Program-made: the position numbers and the translations under genes
The notes under the pieces: model-generated
The model's database searches: none
Told to the model about the DNA's origin: nothing
Seen by the model: only the letters and a program-made list of their open reading frames with translations
Assembly: GCA_035079385.1 (NCBI GenBank)
Contig: JAVHKY010000012.1
Span: forward strand, 5,670,501 to 5,734,500
DNA length: 64,000 bases
Reading direction: 5' to 3'
From: Aspidiotus rigidus
Lineage: Eukaryota; Arthropoda; Insecta; Hemiptera; Diaspididae
In this document: positions 46,056-55,979 of the stretch, piece by piece
Layout: every line of letters starts with the position of its first letter
How positions within the stretch are numbered: position 1 is the first letter of the stretch

Positions 46056-46310
46056 AACAGGGAACCTGTTCTATGGGAGTTTTTTTTTTAAATATTGGCG
46101 TGAGTCTACCGGCGAAAAACTTGGGAAAATTTCGACTCTCGAGCTATATATGATAGGGGGGGGGGGGGGGGAGAGACTTAGAAAAATTTTTTTCAAATTG
46201 TCTTTCCATCAGCTCGTATAGCTCTAAAGTTCGGGCCTGTGGCATCAGCCTTGATGACACCATAGATCAGTTTTTTAGCGGGGAACCATTTACCCCGCAT
46301 TTTTGGTCGG
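46056..46310 (+). mobile_element. small hairpin-ended element with one minisatellite unit
   Basis: It begins after T's with AACAGGGAACCTGTT (46056-46070), contains CGGCGAAAAACTTGGGAAAA and one inverse 45-bp unit with a G(16) run near 46157, and ends near TTTTTTAGCGGGGAACC (46271-46287). It abuts the unknown gene relic and may have truncated its 3' part. Confidence 0.5.
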
Positions 46311-48469
46311 GCAGCCTTGGTAGGGTCCATTCTGATTGGTAAAAGTGGGACCGATGTCTCTTGAAGAAAGTATGGGTCACCCAATTTTGTCGATGAACTG
46401 GATTAAACACGGCTGTTATGGTCTGATTTCTTCCAGGCAGTATCACCTGAACCTCCGGTATGATGACGGAAAAGTATGCAAAATCATGACTTATATTTCG
46501 TGGGGAGTATCGTATGGCATCTCCGATGTGGTAATACCGAAGTTGTTTGTCTGTCGGTAATTCGGGTACATGGAGGCGATTGGGTCTCGCCACGAAAAGT
46601 AACCGATCTGTACTCTTATAACGGTTACGCAGGGATGGCTCCTCATATTGGGGATCATCTTTCCTCCTTATATCGTTGAGCCTTCGCTCTTGAACGTCGG
46701 ATATTGGGGCAAGGTCAATTCCGCGTGACTCGTCTTCGGACAGCCGAAATTCGCGTGGAACACGTAGATGTCCTTCATTTGTCACATAGGTCATTGAAGA
46801 CCCTTCAGGTTCCGGACTTTCAAAATAGGCTATCTCGTCGTAATTCGCAAACAATAGCTTTCGTCTTGATTTTGTTTGATTATCTTGGTCGGGCAAAGGT
46901 CGCCTCAGGTTGGATTTCTTTCTTGGCTCCTGCTGATTGTTCTGTGACCGAGACGGTTTTCAGAATCAAATCGGGACCATCTCCGACAAGATAGATCGGA
47001 CTCTGATGTAGGGAGCCTCTCTGCGCACAATGAGGTAGGCGAGTTAAACCCTTCGGACACTGTCTCAAATATTTCGGTCTTTGGCAGCAGATCCTGCGGC
47101 GATATGTTGAGTAACTGCAACCAGTGTTTTATGAGTGCCTTTAACTGCTCGGTGCGGTTGGTTGGGATCGCTCGAACTGTTCTCGGAGGTTCTGGGAACC
47201 TCCCCGATGGTAATATTGGATCCAAATAGGTTATATTACTTACCCCGTGTCCCTGGAGTTTCTTGGAGCTCGTTCCCTCTCCGCATAGGTCTTGTCCAAA
47301 GTACTCGGCGAGGTTATTATACTCCGTCCTTTCGCGAGCTAGCATTTCATTGTATCTCCCGCGAAGAATTTCTGTGTCGGTAATGGCGAGGGCAAGCCTG
47401 TTTTCCAGCTCCTGTATCGCCTTCACAGGTGGTCGGTGGTCTGCGGAGAATTCTTTTGTCGACGGTACTCCAAGACTTTGTCATACTGCTTCGCTTTCTG
47501 TGTGTGATAAGTGAGGTTTGCCTTTTCAATCTCAATGTTGACTTGGTTGCAGATATCTTTGAAACAAGGGTGGTTATTATCAAAAACGAGTTCCTCGTCG
47601 GAGCTATGAGGTAGCTGGTCGTCATAGCTAATTTCGTGCCGACATTTCTCCATCTGAGGTCTAACCCAGACCTCACCATCATCGCTGCGGGTTTTGGATC
47701 AAACTGTAAGTCATTTGGGATCCTCTTAAAGTGCTGGTAGTCAATTCTGTCCGTGTCACCTAGCATATAGTCGGCGACGTATTGGTTATCATTCCACTCC
47801 TCAAGAGTGAATTCCCATGGGTGTGCAATACCAATAGTCAGCGGCTCATCATTTGGAGAAGGTACCGTAGCGGATAGTCCCTTTCAACTGAAAATACCAA
47901 TTTGTATTGCTGGTAGTATCCCATACCACACTGCTTGTCAGTTTTCAGGGGCGGGTATACGCGCGTGGTGAGTGAGTTGGATCGCATTTCTTTGCCGGCT
48001 CAGCAAGACGTATTCGGTCATTTTGTTCCAGGATATCGCCGAAGGTTTTGATCAATTCTTCCTTCCCAGGAAGAGCAAAGTAGGAATAGATAGCGCGGCA
48101 CCATGGCTTGAGAGCGATATACTCGAGGGGGCAGCGTCAATCTTTTACATCGACCAAAAGTTCAGTTTTTTCCAGATCGGTTATGCAGGTGATCATAGGG
48201 TGACTTTGGGTTATATAAATAGTTTCGGGCTGATCAGTTGTCTTCTCCAATTCAACAAGCTCTTCAAAGGCTTCCTTAGTCAAGCGGTGAACATGGCTAC
48301 GTTCGCAGGTGGAGTATGCAAGGGCTGGAATATATTTTTCATCAAACTGCATGCCTCCAGGCCTTGAATTCTGGAATCTCTTCTCATCCTGAAACTTAAT
48401 AAGATGACACCAAGGCAATTTTTCAAATAGAACTTCGATAGATTTTTTTTTTTGAAGTTGACTTTGCAA
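46267..48469 (-). pseudogene. frameshifted protein-gene relic of unrecognised family
   Basis: The minus strand stays protein-like for about 2.2 kb but passes through all three frames. An opening piece of 110 codons (48469-48137) ends in a TGA, after which the same frame remains readable for some 65 further codons. Pieces then follow at about 47850-47650, 47653-47423, 47426-46950 and 46896-46267 (209 codons). Composition is acidic/hydrophilic with few Cys, like one large non-enzymatic protein (about 700 residues in all). I see no RT, integrase, protease, helicase or zinc-finger motif. A mobile-element structural protein, an old viral insertion or a host pseudogene are all possible. The hairpin-ended element at 46056 adjoins its 3' end. 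Confidence 0.5.
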
Positions 48470-49255
48470 TAATTGTAATAATATTTACAAAATTTAGTAT
48501 GTGATGACCGTCCACGAGGACAGTCAGTCTACTGATCAATATGCGAGCTCAAATTCTATTCCTATTATCATTAAGAACTGCATTATCACGCAGCTGCAGC
48601 GGCGGCAGCGTAGTTCTACCACTACCGCCAATTGACGACGTTCCTTTAAAATTTCGTTACAAACTCAAGTTATTTAGTTATTTAATGAATTATAACTCTA
48701 AACTCTACTATTGGCGCATATTGGAGCTAAAGTTTCTATTATCTAAAAGCTAATGCTTCACTGAATCAAGCTCTGATTTCTCGATTGACGCAATACAGCG
48801 CAATCTATTAATTCTAGTCCATGAAAATTCTACTTTATACCCAATTAGTTGGGCTTGTCACTTGAAAATCGTGTTTTTCGGGATAACTATTGAAATTCCA
48901 ATCTCAGAAATTATTTCATTCGAAAATAGAGATTTCAAGGATGAAGAAAAAGGCCTATTAGAGGGCTAGTTAACAGTGTGCTAGATCTAGTCTGTGACGT
49001 TCTCAACTTAGAACTGCCTGTGACGAAATCAACATCCATAACGTCGTTAGTTTGGTCCTGCCTGTGACGTCATTAACTTAGAACAATGTCAAAATATAAA
49101 TAAACCACATAAATCCACAAGAAATTGGTTATAGGAAGATAATACTTTTGTTAATGGAAAATAAACAGAAAAATAGTCAAAATAAGGTCAAAAAGAACAA
49201 AAGCAATGAAAATTTGGAATAAAATCAAAAGAGATACGACTAAAAAATTACCTAC
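48470..49255. other. non-coding stretch
   Basis: No gene is recognised. 48.98-49.09 kb carries three near-repeats of CTGTGACG followed by a YAACTTAGAAC-like word, one with an exact TGACGTCA (49065). This could be upstream DNA of the adjacent relic. Confidence 0.4.
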
Positions 49256-49260
49256 TACCG

Positions 49261-49290
49261 GTTTCGGCCGTGCGAGACGACCATCTTCAG
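49261..49290 (-). ncRNA. hammerhead-like/PLE-terminal motif of a second type
   Basis: The minus strand reads CTGAAGATGGTCGTCTCGCA then CGGCCGAAAC. The form CTGAAGA-stem-GAAAC with complementary GGTCGT...ACGGCC-like flanks is common at PLE ends in animals. CTGAAGA instead of CTGATGA departs from the hammerhead core, so activity is doubtful. No PLE ORF of matching type adjoins it; P4 begins 300 bp away. Confidence 0.35.
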
Positions 49291-49651
49291 ATAGATGATT
49301 CTATTATTCCTAGTTTGATCCTAGTATAGCCTGACATCATGGGTACAGCCCAACATAGGCAATGTCATCGAGTACCCCTGTTGTAATACAACAACACCGG
49401 ACGGTCTCCTCTTGTTCTGTTCCCACCGCCCTGCTTCCTGCCAGTGAGCAGCAGCAGGTGCTGGAAGTTGATGACCGAACCCTTCTTCCAGAGGAAGGGT
49501 GGAACAGAACCACCGAGACGTGCTCGAACGCGGATGGACATATTAATCTTAACAAACCCAGTGAATGAGAATATTTCATCAACGCGAAAGACGAATACTC
49601 CGACGTGGAGTAAAGCAAGCAAACCGGAGAAAAATAAAAGACGACGAGCGC

Positions 49652-49675
49652 TTTCGGTTAATAAACCATCTTCAA
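49652..49675 (-). ncRNA. hammerhead-like core at P4 3' end (variant)
   Basis: The minus strand reads TTGAAGA, GGTT-TATT-AACC, GAAAG. The stem and GAAA are conserved, but the first core box is TTGAAGA instead of C(C/T)GATGA, so catalysis is unlikely without further change. Confidence 0.4.
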
Positions 49676-49720
49676 GCCTGAAATGAAAGCAACTGACGAA
49701 CAAATGAGAAGAACGAGGTA

Positions 49721-52255
49721 TTAAGATCGTCCAAACGAGAAATCACGATGTGAGTCATAAACCAGTTCGATCAGGCCATCTTCCGGAATGTACGAGTTGA
49801 GTAGAGTGATACCGTCAGTGTTGAGATGACGTATTATCTCTATATTCTCGAGGGCGATGCGCTTACCGTAGGAATTCTCCTCATGGAGGAGCTTTTCGGA
49901 TCCCTCGCGGAAGCTGTGGCCACTGTTTATTAAGTGATCGGCGAAAGCTGACTCCCGTAAGTGTCCCTTCTTCCAAGACTTCAGGTGCTCAGCTACTCTA
50001 ACTTTCATTTGGCGGTTGGTCTCACCAATATAAAAGCCTCCAAAATCCTCACACTCCAACTTATACACACCACTCCTCTCATCGACAGGTATGGGGTTCT
50101 TCAATCTCACAAACAACCCCTTGACTGTGGTAGGGTTGTAAAACGCGGGTCTGAAGCCAAACGGGCGAAGGGCCCGACCCAATTGCAGGGAGAACTTCCC
50201 CAGTAAAGGGAGACTGATCCAACGCAAACGGCGATCACGGATCGTGTCTCGGGGGAGGGAAGTGGTGGAATCAAGAAGGCTCCTCGTAACTTTCCTCCGT
50301 ACCATCACGTAAACATCGACATTGACCCCATTCACTCTGGCCAGGTGTTTTATTGTGAGTAACTCTTTCTTGAAGGCAGACTGACTCAAAGGAATACGAG
50401 TCAGTCTGTGAACTAGGCTATGAAAGGCAGCCATCTTGTGAGCAACAGGACCGAACGAACCTCCGTGGACTAAAACATCGATCGTAGTATCTTTCCTGTA
50501 AATTCCAAACTTATGGATACCGTCTATTATAGAGATCGATAAATCCAGAAAGTTGATAGAAAATACCCCTATTTCCAACGTAAATTTGATGGAGGGGTAC
50601 CAGGAATTGAGATACCTCAGAAACTCACCAAGGAGATCTGGGGGACCAGTCCAGGTGCATAGAACGTCATCAACGTACCTGTGTCAGTAGTAGATATGAT
50701 TAAGTAACACCTGCTTCGAGGAAGAGAGGTCAAGTTCAAACTTAGACATGAAAAGTTCGGAGGTGAAAGAGCCTAAAGGTGATCCAATAAGGATCCCTAC
50801 TTCGTCAGGAAACTTGAAAAATTTTCCTTCAAATTTACAGTAGTTGGGGGACCAGCAAGTATTCAGAAGATCGAAAAATTTATGAAGCTCATTATGAGGA
50901 ATGTTGGCTTTGACGGGTAGCTCACCCATACGCTGGATAGTAGCAGCCTTAGGAATATTCGGGAACAAACCAACGACATCAAATGAGCAGATGGTCGTTC
51001 CCGGAGGAAGACTTACATCCTTGAGGACGTCAGTTAAAGAGGTCGAATTCAAGACCGAATGAGGGGATTCAAAATCAATTCGATTTTCGAACCAACGGTC
51101 AAGGAATTTAGCAAGGAGGTAGGTAGGAGAGGATACGAAAGAAACAACGGGTCGCATCGGGGTATTGTTCTTATGCACTTTAGGCAGCCCGTAGAGGAGG
51201 GGGTGTGGGGTTAGGAACAAGGAGGGCTTTTTTCAAAGCAGGAGTTTTGATAACAGCCTCACTCCTGTTGATGACACTCCTAACTTCTTTGACGTGCTTG
51301 GGAAAGCTGAAATCCTCACTCTCTTTAGCACCACACTGCTGTAGGACTTCATGGACCTTAGAAGAATAGGCCGATCTCTCCATCACTACAACAGCGTTGC
51401 CCTTGTCAGCCTTAGTGACGATCACAGATCGTCTACCAGGTCAACTAAGTCAACTAAGTCAATTAAAGTCAACTTTTTTGAAACATGGTCAACTAAGTCA
51501 AGTGAAGTCAACTTTTCTATCCGTAGGTCGACTAAAAAGTCCGAAAATGCATAATTTTGTGTAAAGAATGTTTTTCACATTGTCTTCCTATATGCACAAT
51601 ATCAAGGTAAAATCAACAAACTTCACACTTTTCTCTATTAAATATTAATTCTTGCAAACGAAGAAAAAAATACCGAAATTACGATATTAGTTTGGAGGGA
51701 GGGGGGGGGGGGGAGTTTGATATTTTGTAGGGTCAAATAAAATATCGAAAAAAGGTCAACTAATGTCAACTATTTCCATTTTTCAATTCTGGTAGACACC
51801 CTGGATCAAATCTCCCTCGTTCATCTTCCTCCTTAAACCCGAATCACTCCTCCCAATTTATTACTCACGCGAGGGAGGGGGTTATTACGGACTAATTCGG
51901 CACAGACTTTCCGGGTATTAAAACCAGGACCAATCTTAACCGCAAGATCCGCAACAACATTCGCCAAGGTTTCATCATTCTTGAGGGGAGGCAGACTGAA
52001 TTTCAAATCTTTCTCGAGGAGGGCTTTTTCGTCACTATTGAACACTACCTGACTGTTATTCATGAGGGGGGGGGGGTGGAATTTATGAACGTCAACACCG
52101 TCACTCACCCCTTCCTCAACCACATCCGCATTAACCGTCATTAGGGAGGACAGCTTTTTATTTTTCTTCGCCTTCATTAGGAAAGACAACTTCTTATTTT
52201 TCTTCTCCTTCAAATTCACCTCAAACTTCCGGCACTTTTCATTGACGTCCCGCAT
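49721..52255 (-). pseudogene. Penelope-like RT with intact GIY-YIG motif (P4), inactivated
   Basis: N-terminal piece 52255-51833: basic repeats, then EKDLKFSLPPLKNDETLANV and KIGPGFNTRKVCAELV. After the DNA transposon, 51425 onward gives TKADKGNAVVVMERSAYS. A +1 frame change at the C-rich site (51191-51205) precedes LYGLPKVHKNNTPMRPVVSF, SFDVVGLFPNIPKA and GSPLGSFTSELFMSKF. An in-frame TGA (50686-50684) stands where other copies have the Trp before HRYVDD; the frame then continues unbroken through YVDD, the thumb, GVYKLE-GGFYIGETNRQ and HLNTDGITLL to 49721. The nuclease motif is intact. The N-terminal part also has a frame change next to the transposon. Confidence 0.85.
51425..51803. mobile_element. 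small DNA transposon inserted in P4
   Basis: Ends CAGATCGTCTACCAG (51425-51439) and CTGGTAGACACCCTG (51789-51803) are imperfect inverted repeats sharing GTCTACCAG. GATCA flanks both sides directly (51420-51424 and 51804-51808), a probable 5-bp target duplication. The interior has a repeated GTCAACTAAGTCAACTAAG motif and a G(12) run. CAGGGTGTC termini recall hAT elements, but those make 8-bp duplications, so the superfamily is open. Removing it restores PLE similarity on both sides. Confidence 0.75.
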
Positions 52256-52300
52256 AAAGTAATCAAACTCAAGGGGGGGGGGAGCATGCCGGAGAGTTTC

Positions 52301-52925
52301 GAATGGACCATAAGGTTCAATCTAGTCGTGATATTAAATTTACCATACCATCTTCGCAACTCTGTTCTGATCCACTTCTCCCTCATATAATTTTCCAGTT
52401 TCTTAGTCGTAACCTTGTAATCAGAATAAAACCGGAATTTAACGAACTTGGGTCTCAAATGCAACTCTAAACACCGACGAAGAAACCAAATATGAGAGGA
52501 AAACGAAGCGCGTTGCTTCCGAAATTTCAGAAAAAGGAACTGTAAATACGCCGCAGAAGCGTACTCAATTAAAGGAATCCGTTCCTTCTTCATCACTTTT
52601 GATTTGCACACATGATCCATCGAGCTTTGAGAAATTTCGCGTTCCAAGTTGTGGAAGTTACAGATCTGATGATACGGTCGCATTGTCGGTCGACGTTCAA
52701 ACTCGAGGATCTACCAAATTGTATTGACTTTACTCGTACAATACAAACAGAAGCAATTTTATGCTCGTTCCGATTTGAGCCGCAACCGAACTCGAGACAG
52801 CATTTCGTTGACTGAAGAAGTTAATCAACATGTACAAGTATTCTTATGACGCATACTTTCATGATCTCTATCATAGTCAGGAAGTTAAGAATTTTTGAGC
52901 TGACTATTCGGTCTAAACTGGACTT
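52301..52925. other. 5' flank of P4, partly open
   Basis: The minus strand 52683-52216 is open for 155 codons (basic, Arg/Lys/Phe-rich). It lies directly upstream of the P4 N-terminus and could be the start of the PLE ORF or an unrelated frame. No motif is recognised. A G(11) run at 52275 separates the parts. Confidence 0.35.
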
Positions 52926-52929
52926 TCTA

Positions 52930-53060
52930 TACATCATTTTGTTTGAAATTTCAAGAGGAACATCTTTCGTTCGAAACATTTTCTCGTAAAACGCTTAGTT
53001 TTTGAGAAATAGTCCATAAACTGAATTTGGGGGGCCAAAACGTGCCACAAAAAATTTTCC
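52930..53060 (+). repeat. scrap carrying the shared DNA-transposon terminal module
   Basis: TTTCAAGAGGAACATCTTTC, GTTCGAAACATTTTCTCG and ACGCTTAGTTTTTGAGAAA repeat the module seen in elements A, B and E. No partner repeat lies nearby. Confidence 0.5.
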
Positions 53061-55150
53061 TCAGCCTTTAGGGGGTGGGGGTTTCTTTTGGTACTTTTCG
53101 ATACCTTCCTCTACACATTTCAGCAAACACCCGTTCTCTACCAAAAAATTCTTTTTTATTGTCTAGTTTGCCTAGACTAGTACCATGATCTTCCTTTCTT
53201 CTTTTTCCATCTTCTAACAACCGCACATCGAATAACGAAGTAGCTATTTTACTTTTCGAATAGGAGGATACACCAAAACAACAATTTGTGCAGATGTTTA
53301 GTGCCCCTGTCACAAGAAGAGGCCAAACGCTGAAGTGAACGAAGAGACGCAAGATAATTGTTGGACGGAATCTGTTAATTGATATTCGATGAAGTTAGTC
53401 AACGAACCTATATTTCAAAATTTTCGTTCATATGTCGTTATTGATAAATTAAAGCAGAGATTTATTTCACCTTCTCCATACCATATACTGAATGTTCCTC
53501 GAGACACCAACGCGTTGGGTACTACGTGTGGTGCATGATCTCGCTCCATTAGGCATCTAGTTTCTTATTATTTATTTTGTGACGAGGTCGTTTCATTTAT
53601 CCAAATAATTGTATCGAACATATATACGACGCATAGGAAATTAGTGAATCGACGACTCGTACGTTGGGCGTGTATATTATTATTTTCAGAATACGTATTT
53701 ATAAAGCCTATATAACGCAAAATCGCCATAAAACGAGTTCATTTATTCTGTGTTAGTGTGTGATTGGCGCGATGTGCAAATGGAAATATTAATATTTAAA
53801 ACATTTCGTATTCTGTCGCTTATTAACGCAGAAGAGACAGAAAAGGTTAAACTTTTTCGTGCCGAAGAAAGAGAGTCGAGGATTACTTAGTGTATTAATA
53901 AGTACACGTATATGTGCCTTGAAACAAAAGAGTGAATGAAACGCTCTTTATAATGCTTTTGAAATGAGCGTGAAGGTTAAACCTTTCTGAATAAACAGGG
54001 TAAACGGCGCTACTTGAGGGTGTAAAGAAGGTGTAAGGAGTATAGTGGCTTAGCTTCAACAAGGTTAGAAGGTAAATCTAGATGTGGCGTGCCGAACGCC
54101 AACAATTATTCTGTAGTACTCACCATGTAAATTGTAACTTGTATTTTATGCTCGACAAAGTTGGAGTACTCATCGGTAAACAGTATCTCGATAGAGAATC
54201 TTATCGCTGATCGATTTCTATTCATGACTAGTCATGAGGAAGCGAGGCGCTTGCATTTGTTTTTCTGTGTCTGTGTAAGATTTGCAGAAAAAAAAAGAAT
54301 TCAATTCGTGTAAACATTTTTCTAATGAATGATGGATGACTTTAAATTGTTTTGTAAAATGTGTAAGGTGATGAATACACTAAAAACGCACGTCCTATTA
54401 GGTGAAGATTTTCTTTTCGATTTTTGATTCGGTCTCTAATTTTGAGGAATCCTCCTCCTAATGTACATAAATGGCCGAAATTTTTTGAAGTCTCCCACCC
54501 CCCATACGTTACCTAGCTCGGGAGTCAAGATTCTTTTAAGCCTCCTTTGAATAGCTTAAGAAACTATATTTTCTTAGTATCATTCTGGATACTCGACCAC
54601 TTGAAAGATGGAATACTTGAACAATTTATCAGCGTGAGCACCAATCCATCTGTGGCGAGCTCTTTCATTAAAACCCACCCTTACTTGAAATATTTCCCGT
54701 AAAAATTTTGTACAAGGAACAATTTTTTGTCGTCAAGACCGTAACCGACAGTGATTTTTGCGAACCTAATTCTGCAGTACGCGTCTTGTAAAATGAAAGA
54801 TGAAGTGTATCAAATGTGCTGTGTCGAAAGGCGGTATTATTTTGTCGTGTTTCATTACAAGTCCCCTCATGACGTTATGACGCATTAAATGCAAGTAATT
54901 ATTAAGGACACGCGTGTCGTGTAGCTAAGCGTTGTCCTTTATTTCATTTAATATTCCTATACACGTTTGTAGAAGGCCTCTCTGATAGATAAGTCTTCTT
55001 TAATAATATTTATTCCACATAGGTGTGAAATTATTGGATCTTGTGTCACGCTTTAAGCCTGCGTACATACATTTTTAATTAATGTTTTCGTGGGTATATA
55101 AACGTCGCATAAATTTTGATGATACGCGCATGATTTTCAATTTTTTCTTC
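53061..55150. other. non-coding stretch, nothing recognised
   Basis: About 2 kb of AT-rich DNA. A single worn minisatellite-like unit lies near 54470-54545 (AGCTCGGGAGTCAAGATTC). No gene supported. Confidence 0.4.
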
Positions 55151-55158
55151 TTGTTCAG

Positions 55159-55358
55159 TGTCATCGTTATTCAGGAAGCTTGAACAGGAAATTTTGAACG
55201 ACTTGGAAGAGCATACCAGAAAAAAGAACGAAGAATATTCGATTGAAATCAATTTGTATTTAGAATTGAAAAATTACCAAGTTCGGATAGTCTTCTTTGG
55301 GATTCCTAAGTTTGGTAAAAAAAATGTGAGATATATCGCGGCTACAAATTTTGCACAG
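55159..55358 (+). other. candidate internal exon (200 nt)
   Basis: A pyrimidine-rich tract with AG (TTTTTTCTTCTTGTTCAG, ending 55158) precedes 200 nt open in frame, and CAG-GTATCC follows at 55358/55359, a plausible donor. The peptide is highly charged (KLEQEILNDLEEHTRKKNEE), then hydrophobic. No family is recognised. Part of the stretch (55266-55325) is repeated in worn form at 55420-55480 with stops. It could be a host exon or a repeat by-product. Confidence 0.25.
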
Positions 55359-55979
55359 GTATCCCTTTTTGATATTGAATTAACAATTTCATGAGAACGG
55401 TATGAATGATTTTTTAAACTTGAAAAATTACCATGTTCAGATACTCTTCTTTAGATTCCAAAGGGAATGATAAAGAAATGAAGAATCTTTTTAACAATGG
55501 AGAATAATGATAAAAGAAGAAAAGTTAGACGCAAATTTTGAATCTACGAAATATCTCAGTTTTATCTTTAATTTGCAGTCAAATATCAACTTTCTACGAC
55601 TTTTCTAAGCCAAGTTATGGACCTAAACCTGCTAAAAATTGACCATTTTTGCCAAAATTCTCAAAAATTGAAAATTGTTCCAACTTCCATGATTTGAGAG
55701 TGAAATTTAACGCTGATTCCAAAAATAATTCTTAAATAACCATATGACTTATTTGGGAAATCTTGGCATTTTCGGCACATTTTGGTCCTTCAATCAATGC
55801 TGTATTGGGATTGGTTCGCCCTTAGAAACGTATTCTTACAATAATATGATATTGTGTTCTTATTGGCTAAAACATACTGCTTAGGGATTGGTTCAATCTA
55901 TTAGCCTAAATACTGCGTTTCTATTGGCTAGCTGGTTTCCTGCCATCTTATTGGTAGGTTCTGTTCTTCTCTCGTCCAA
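55359..55979. other. non-coding stretch with a worn duplicate
   Basis: 55420-55480 (CTTGAAAAATTACCATGTTC onward) is a decayed copy of 55266-55325. Nothing else is recognised. Confidence 0.4.

Larger units (their letters stand above)
49590..52300 (-). mobile_element. Penelope-like element copy P4
   Basis: A minus-strand PLE, complete from an N-terminal region near 52255 to the 3' end with the ATACTCCGACGTGGAGTA hairpin (49597-49614) and a hammerhead-like core (49652-49675). It is interrupted by a small DNA transposon at 51425-51803. The N-terminal part contains two tandem KKNKKLS-FLM/SLM repeats. Its intact nuclease motif makes it the best reference for the family in this window, next to P5. 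Confidence 0.85.

Noticed and set aside
48470..48560. Possible long terminal repeat or primer-binding site upstream of the unknown relic
   Set aside because: No paired repeat is found on the other side of the relic, and no tRNA-complementary stretch is recognisable.
49337..49703. Overlapping open frames on both strands next to P4
   Set aside because: Part of the PLE 3' flank; no family signature, and frames on opposite strands overlap almost fully.
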